From Chloroflexota bacterium (GTDB taxonomy: Bacteria; Chloroflexota; Limnocylindria; Limnocylindrales; Limnocylindraceae): a stretch of 8,291 nt of DNA. The stretch covers positions 1 to 8,291 of the forward strand of contig JAEMRB010000043.1 in NCBI GenBank assembly GCA_016463555.1, in the 5' to 3' direction. The notes under the pieces were generated by a model that saw nothing but the letters and a program-made list of their open reading frames with translations, made no database searches and was not told the DNA's origin. A program made the position numbers and the translations under genes. Positions 6,165 to 8,291 of this stretch are shown piece after piece (positions within the stretch are counted from its first letter, which is position 1; each line of letters opens with the position of its first letter).

Positions 6165-6387
6165 GCGCAAGAGCGAAGAGCGCGATCGCTACAGCTGGAA
6201 GCAGACAGCCAGACTTCTTTGCCGGCCCGCCACCTGATGATCGCTTTGATCGTCCGTTTTCGGTAAGTACGGCGAGAAGAACAAATTCATCAAGCGACGA
6301 GCCGTTGTTGTTCAGGTCGAACGCACCGCCATCGTTACCGCCATCGTCTCCGCCGCCACCATCGCCACCGAAATCTCCATCACTCAT
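6151..6387 (-). CDS. 78-residue Gly/Asp-rich small protein with EF-hand-like segment and C-terminal membrane helix
   Basis: 78 residues from the ATG at 6387. Residues 1-22 are almost only Gly, Asp, Asn and Ser. Residues 23-34 read FDLNNNGSSLDE, like an EF-hand calcium loop (D-x-N-x-N-G), but with the glutamate one position too early for a canonical loop, so binding is uncertain. DEFVLLAVL follows, then a basic linker (RSKRSSGGGPAKKSG) and a hydrophobic tail (61-78, CLLPAVAIALFALALLAI) that should be a membrane anchor at the very C-terminus. GGAGGTGA ends 5 bases before this ATG, so it is preferred over the in-frame start at 6402, which would place that Shine-Dalgarno sequence inside the gene. 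It overlaps the zinc-ribbon-like gene by 8 bases (coupled) and overlaps ftcD tail-to-tail by 12 bases. Small bacterial proteins with a DLNGDGKLD-type motif are known to me but have no firm function. Role unknown. Confidence 0.78.
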   Translation of the reverse strand: MSDGDFGGDGGGGDDGGNDGGAFDLNNNGSSLDEFVLLAVLTENGRSKRSSGGGPAKKSGCLLPAVAIALFALALLAI

Positions 6388-6589
6388 TCTTGTCACCTCC
6401 AAACGGATTCCCCATCACTTGATAAAAGAGCATTGCCCGCTGCTTACTCTCGTTCTCTTTCTGCTGCTGGCACTGCTCAGAGCAGGCTACGCCGTTGGGC
6501 GGTTGGGGATCAAGGGAGGTTCGAATTTCGTACACCAGCTCGTCGGGGCCAATGTCGCGCTGGCAGGTGATGCAGCGAAGGTCACTCAT
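6380..6589 (-). CDS. Small four-cysteine zinc-ribbon-like protein
   Basis: 69 residues from the ATG at 6589. Four cysteines form C6-x2-C9 and C36-x3-C40, 26 residues apart, a layout typical of a zinc ribbon or treble-clef fold. The second pair sits in VACSEQCQQQKENE, resembling the V-x-C-S-x-x-C turn of MYM/FCS-type fingers. There is no signal peptide, so it should be cytoplasmic. No enzyme motif is seen, and nucleic-acid or protein binding is only a guess. The start lacks a Shine-Dalgarno sequence, but TCTACT lies at -12 to -7, suggesting a leaderless transcript. The gene lies 45 bases downstream of the metallo-beta-lactamase-fold gene, and its end overlaps the 78-aa gene by 8 bases, so the last two genes form one unit. 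Confidence 0.8.
   Translation of the reverse strand: MSDLRCITCQRDIGPDELVYEIRTSLDPQPPNGVACSEQCQQQKENESKQRAMLFYQVMGNPFGGDKNE
6393..6400 (-). promoter_or_regulatory. Strong Shine-Dalgarno sequence of the 78-aa gene
   Basis: GGAGGTGA on the minus strand ends 5 bases before the ATG at 6387. It lies within the coding sequence of the zinc-ribbon-like gene and is the best Shine-Dalgarno sequence in the window. It fixes the start of the 78-aa gene. Confidence 0.8.
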
Positions 6590-6595
6590 AGAGGG

Positions 6596-6601
6596 AGTAG
6601 A
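6596..6601 (-). promoter_or_regulatory. Candidate -10 box of a leaderless transcript for the zinc-ribbon-like gene
   Basis: TCTACT on the minus strand lies at -12 to -7 from the ATG at 6589 and matches TATAAT at four of six positions. It follows a stem-loop after the upstream gene. No clear -35 is seen. Confidence 0.33.
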
Positions 6602-6604
6602 GCA

Positions 6605-6619
6605 GTTGGCTGTGCCAAC
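6605..6619 (-). terminator. Short stem-loop between the metallo-beta-lactamase-fold and zinc-ribbon-like genes
   Basis: GTTGGC and GCCAAC form a perfect 6-base inverted repeat with a 3-base loop, 15 bases after the upstream stop codon (6635). No T-run follows on the minus strand. It may slow or end transcription, or may be chance. Confidence 0.35.
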
Positions 6620-6634
6620 AGTCTGTCGCGGGGA

Positions 6635-7360
6635 TCAGCCGAGACCGAGCGTTCCACTGGCCGCTGCCTCAGTGCCGCCAAGCCCTTCAACACGTGCCTC
6701 GATGATGACGGTGGTCGTCTCTTCTGGGAGCGCCGAGATGGTGATGGCGAGCTTCTGCTGCGCAGGTGGCGGCGTTGCGAGGCCCTGCTCCTTGCAGAAC
6801 GCCTTGATCGCCGCGGCGGCCTTGCCCGCGTCATCGACCATTGACATTGGGATCACGATCTTCGGCTCCATCTGGCTGATGAGGCGCGATGCGGCTTGCG
6901 GGGAGAGCTCGCCACCCACAGGGACGAGAACAATGTCGCAACCTGGGAGTTCGCCGATCTGCTCGGCGGTGAGCCCGTCGGCGTAATCACCGAGGTGCAC
7001 GACGTGCATGCCGTCAAGTTCGGCGGAGAAGACGGTGTTATGGCGTGCCGCTGGGCCGCGATGCTCGTCGCGGTAGCTGCGGATGCCAGTGATGAGCACC
7101 GACTTCACCTCGTACTCGCCTGGCCCCTCAAGGATCACGGCGCTGTCGAGGCTCGTGGCGATCGGGGTGCGGTTGTCGCGCGGGGCGAGGCGGCCCTTCA
7201 CGCGCGAGAGCGGGGCGTCGTCGGGGTGGCTCAGCGTGACGATGTCGGCGCTCATGCCGCGCCCGGTTGGCCCCACGATTGAGGTGTACGGGTCGTAGGC
7301 GATGGTCGCTTCACGGCTGCGGATGCGGACACAGGTGCGACCGTAATAGGTGAGTTCCAT
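6635..7360 (-). CDS. Metallo-beta-lactamase-fold hydrolase-like protein, metal site degenerate
   Basis: 241 residues. The fold is recognisable: MELTYYGRTCVRIRSREATI (1-20) and the early strand AYDPYT (21-26), VTLSHPDD (41-48), GPGEYEV (79-85), a strand pair FSAELDGMHVVHLGD (111-125), DIVLVPVGG (142-150) and EPKIVIPMSM (165-174). It resembles UlaG-like Zn-dependent hydrolases that carry SHxHxxH, LGD and PMHY. Here the first motif keeps only H45 (SHPDD) and the last reads PMSM, while H122 and D125 are kept. Several metal ligands are therefore missing, and hydrolytic activity is doubtful (inference). An intact reading frame argues against a pseudogene. The ATG at 7360 lacks a well-spaced Shine-Dalgarno sequence, but GAGAAT lies at -12 to -7. 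It lies downstream of argS on the same strand, separated by a 232-base spacer with a strong stem-loop. Substrate unknown. Confidence 0.83.
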   Translation of the reverse strand: MELTYYGRTCVRIRSREATIAYDPYTSIVGPTGRGMSADIVTLSHPDDAPLSRVKGRLAPRDNRTPIATSLDSAVILEGPGEYEVKSVLITGIRSYRDEHRGPAARHNTVFSAELDGMHVVHLGDYADGLTAEQIGELPGCDIVLVPVGGELSPQAASRLISQMEPKIVIPMSMVDDAGKAAAAIKAFCKEQGLATPPPAQQKLAITISALPEETTTVIIEARVEGLGGTEAAASGTLGLG

Positions 7361-7366
7361 GCCCCT

Positions 7367-7372
7367 ATTCTC
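7367..7372 (-). promoter_or_regulatory. Candidate -10 box of a leaderless transcript for the metallo-beta-lactamase-fold gene
   Basis: GAGAAT on the minus strand lies at -12 to -7 from the ATG at 7360 and matches TATAAT at positions 2, 4, 5 and 6. The first T is missing, which weakens the call. No convincing -35. Confidence 0.3.
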
Positions 7373-7420
7373 CCACGCGCCGCGGCACGCCGTCGCATCG
7401 TGAGGGTTGGAGGGGGAGGT

Positions 7421-7458
7421 ATGCCAGGAGGGTCGATGCCCGTCGGCCCTCCTGGCGT
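7421..7458 (-). terminator. Strong stem-loop in the spacer after argS
   Basis: GCCAGGAGGG (7423-7432) and CCCTCCTGGC (7447-7456) are a perfect 10-base inverted repeat. Pairing continues inward through a G-T pair and three further base pairs (to 7436 and 7443), leaving a 6-base loop, and outward by a wobble and an A-T pair, for about 16 pairs in all. It lies 134 bases past the argS stop and 60 bases before the next start. No T-run follows, so it would be a terminator of the U-less kind or a regulatory or RNA-stability element. The rest of the 7361-7592 spacer holds G-rich tracts but no gene or known RNA that I can name. Confidence 0.55.
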
Positions 7459-7592
7459 GGAGGTCGGATCACGGGAGGGAGGTCCAGTGAGCCGAAACCC
7501 ATCATCCGCCCGCTAGGTGAATCTGCAAGGTGGGATCGGGTAAAGAGTTCGCAATGAATCCCTCACGGGGGCGCTCGCTCCGCAGCGTTCGG

Positions 7593-8291
7593 CTACATCT
7601 CCTCGGGGGTGGAGATGCCAAGGAGGCGGAGCGAGGCCGAGAGGCTCGCCGCCGCCGCTGCTACGAGGCGCAGTCGGCCAGCCGAGCGCTCCGGCGCCGC
7701 CGTGTCGACCACCTTCGCATCGCGGTAGAAGGCAGAGAAGGCGGTCGCAAGCTCCGTTGCATAGGTCGTCACCCCTTGCGTCTCATGGTGCGTGGCGGAA
7801 TCTTCAACCACCTCAGGGAGGCGCACGATCGCGCGCGCCAGTTTTGCCTCTGGTGAGGTGTGGTCGTCGAGCAGGCTGCCAATTGCATGCGCAGGAGCGA
7901 GCGATTCAGCGGACGCCTTGCGCAGAATGGAGCACATCCGTGCATGTGCGTACTGTGCGTAATAGACAGGGTTATCGCTGCTCTTCGCCTTCGCCGCCTC
8001 AATATCAAAATCGATTGCCGTTGTTGCGCTCCGCGATGCAAAGTACCAACGGGCGGCATCAACCCCGATCTCTTCGAGAAGCTCATCAAGCGTAATGAAT
8101 GTTCCAGCGCGCTTCGACATGCTCATCTCTACGCCGTCACGAACGAATCGCACCCAGGCCACAAGGAGCATCTCAACAGACTCTTTGTTGAAGCCGAGCG
8201 CCTCGCCGGCATTACGCAGTCGCGCAACGGTGCCGTGATGATCCTGACCCCACACGTAGATCAGCCGATCATGTCCACGCGAGAACTTCTC
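7593..8291 (-). CDS. argS: Arginyl-tRNA synthetase, C-terminal part (runs off the window)
   Basis: The frame is open from the window edge (8291) to TAG at 7593-7595, giving the last 232 residues. The protein attaches arginine to tRNA-Arg. Counting from the edge, seen are the end of the class I catalytic domain with IYVWGQDHHG (11-20), the KMSKS-like loop MSMSKRAG (56-63), TLDELLEEIGVDAARWYF (67-84), NPVYYAQYAHARMCSIL (107-123) typical of ArgS, and the helical DALR anticodon-binding domain (about 107-232) ending in LRLLGISTPEEM. The HIGH motif lies outside the window. The apparent start at 8255 is an internal GTG, not a real start. A cysteinyl-tRNA synthetase was considered, but the YAQYAHAR region and the DALR domain point to ArgS. 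Downstream lie a strong stem-loop and the metallo-beta-lactamase-fold gene. Confidence 0.95.
   Translation of the reverse strand, partial: EKFSRGHDRLIYVWGQDHHGTVARLRNAGEALGFNKESVEMLLVAWVRFVRDGVEMSMSKRAGTFITLDELLEEIGVDAARWYFASRSATTAIDFDIEAAKAKSSDNPVYYAQYAHARMCSILRKASAESLAPAHAIGSLLDDHTSPEAKLARAIVRLPEVVEDSATHHETQGVTTYATELATAFSAFYRDAKVVDTAAPERSAGRLRLVAAAAASLSASLRLLGISTPEEM

Noticed and set aside
6305..6844. 179-residue + strand ORF rich in Pro/Ser
   Set aside because: It is antisense to two small genes with a strong Shine-Dalgarno sequence, coupled overlap and sensible protein features; its start is the reverse of the Gly/Asp repeat.
7404..7419. Possible G-quadruplex (GGG-GG-GGGGG-GG)
   Set aside because: Only two-G tracts are available for some steps; too weak to call a structure by eye.
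7421..7516. 31-codon + strand ORF (MPGGSMPVGPP...) after a G-rich stretch
   Set aside because: It coincides with the stem-loop, its purine-rich tract abuts the ATG with poor spacing, and the Gly/Pro-rich peptide resembles nothing; the G-rich bias explains it.
7527..7540. T-box-like string AAGGTGGGATCGGG in the argS spacer
   Set aside because: It lies on the + strand with no downstream + gene and mismatches the conserved ACC-GCG part; no specifier stem was seen.

Overview
The window is ordinary bacterial chromosome of moderately high GC, densely packed with housekeeping and small hypothetical genes. I see no transposase, phage gene, CRISPR array, tRNA or rRNA. Gaps between genes are short, coding overlaps are used (a TAATG junction at 5210-5214 and an 8-base overlap at 6380-6387), and several genes lack a Shine-Dalgarno sequence but have a -10-like hexamer directly before the start codon. 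That style (leaderless starts, compact layout) fits Actinobacteriota-like or Chloroflexota-like lineages, perhaps a streamlined freshwater bacterium. The phylum is an inference and is not proven here.

Left part (1-3694, + strand): folD and fhs form a folate one-carbon pair. Fhs makes 10-formyl-THF from formate. FolD normally interconverts 10-formyl-, methenyl- and methylene-THF. This FolD has leucine at the position of the catalytic lysine (K54 in E. coli), so it may lack the cyclohydrolase half. A DUF4349 membrane-anchored protein with a coiled-coil region follows.

Middle (3726-6162): a two-gene minus-strand unit encodes a 52-residue His-containing single-span membrane protein and a DUF305 lipoprotein rich in His and Met. 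It is transcribed divergently from a GNAT acetyltransferase and ftcD (glutamate formimidoyltransferase), which are joined by a 1-base overlap. The two divergent start codons are only 20 bases apart, with a near-symmetric -10 element (4440-4446) between them. ftcD is the third folate one-carbon gene in the window.

Right part (6151-8291, - strand): the 3' part of argS, a stem-loop-bearing spacer, a metallo-beta-lactamase-fold protein that has lost most expected metal-ligand histidines, a small four-cysteine zinc-ribbon-like protein, and a 78-residue Gly/Asp-rich protein with an EF-hand-like segment and a C-terminal membrane helix. The last gene converges on ftcD with a 12-base overlap inside a small palindrome.

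The most interesting items are the altered FolD active site, the symmetric divergent leaderless promoter, the unlisted 52-aa gene paired with DUF305, and the small-protein pair downstream of the degenerate metallo-beta-lactamase-fold protein.
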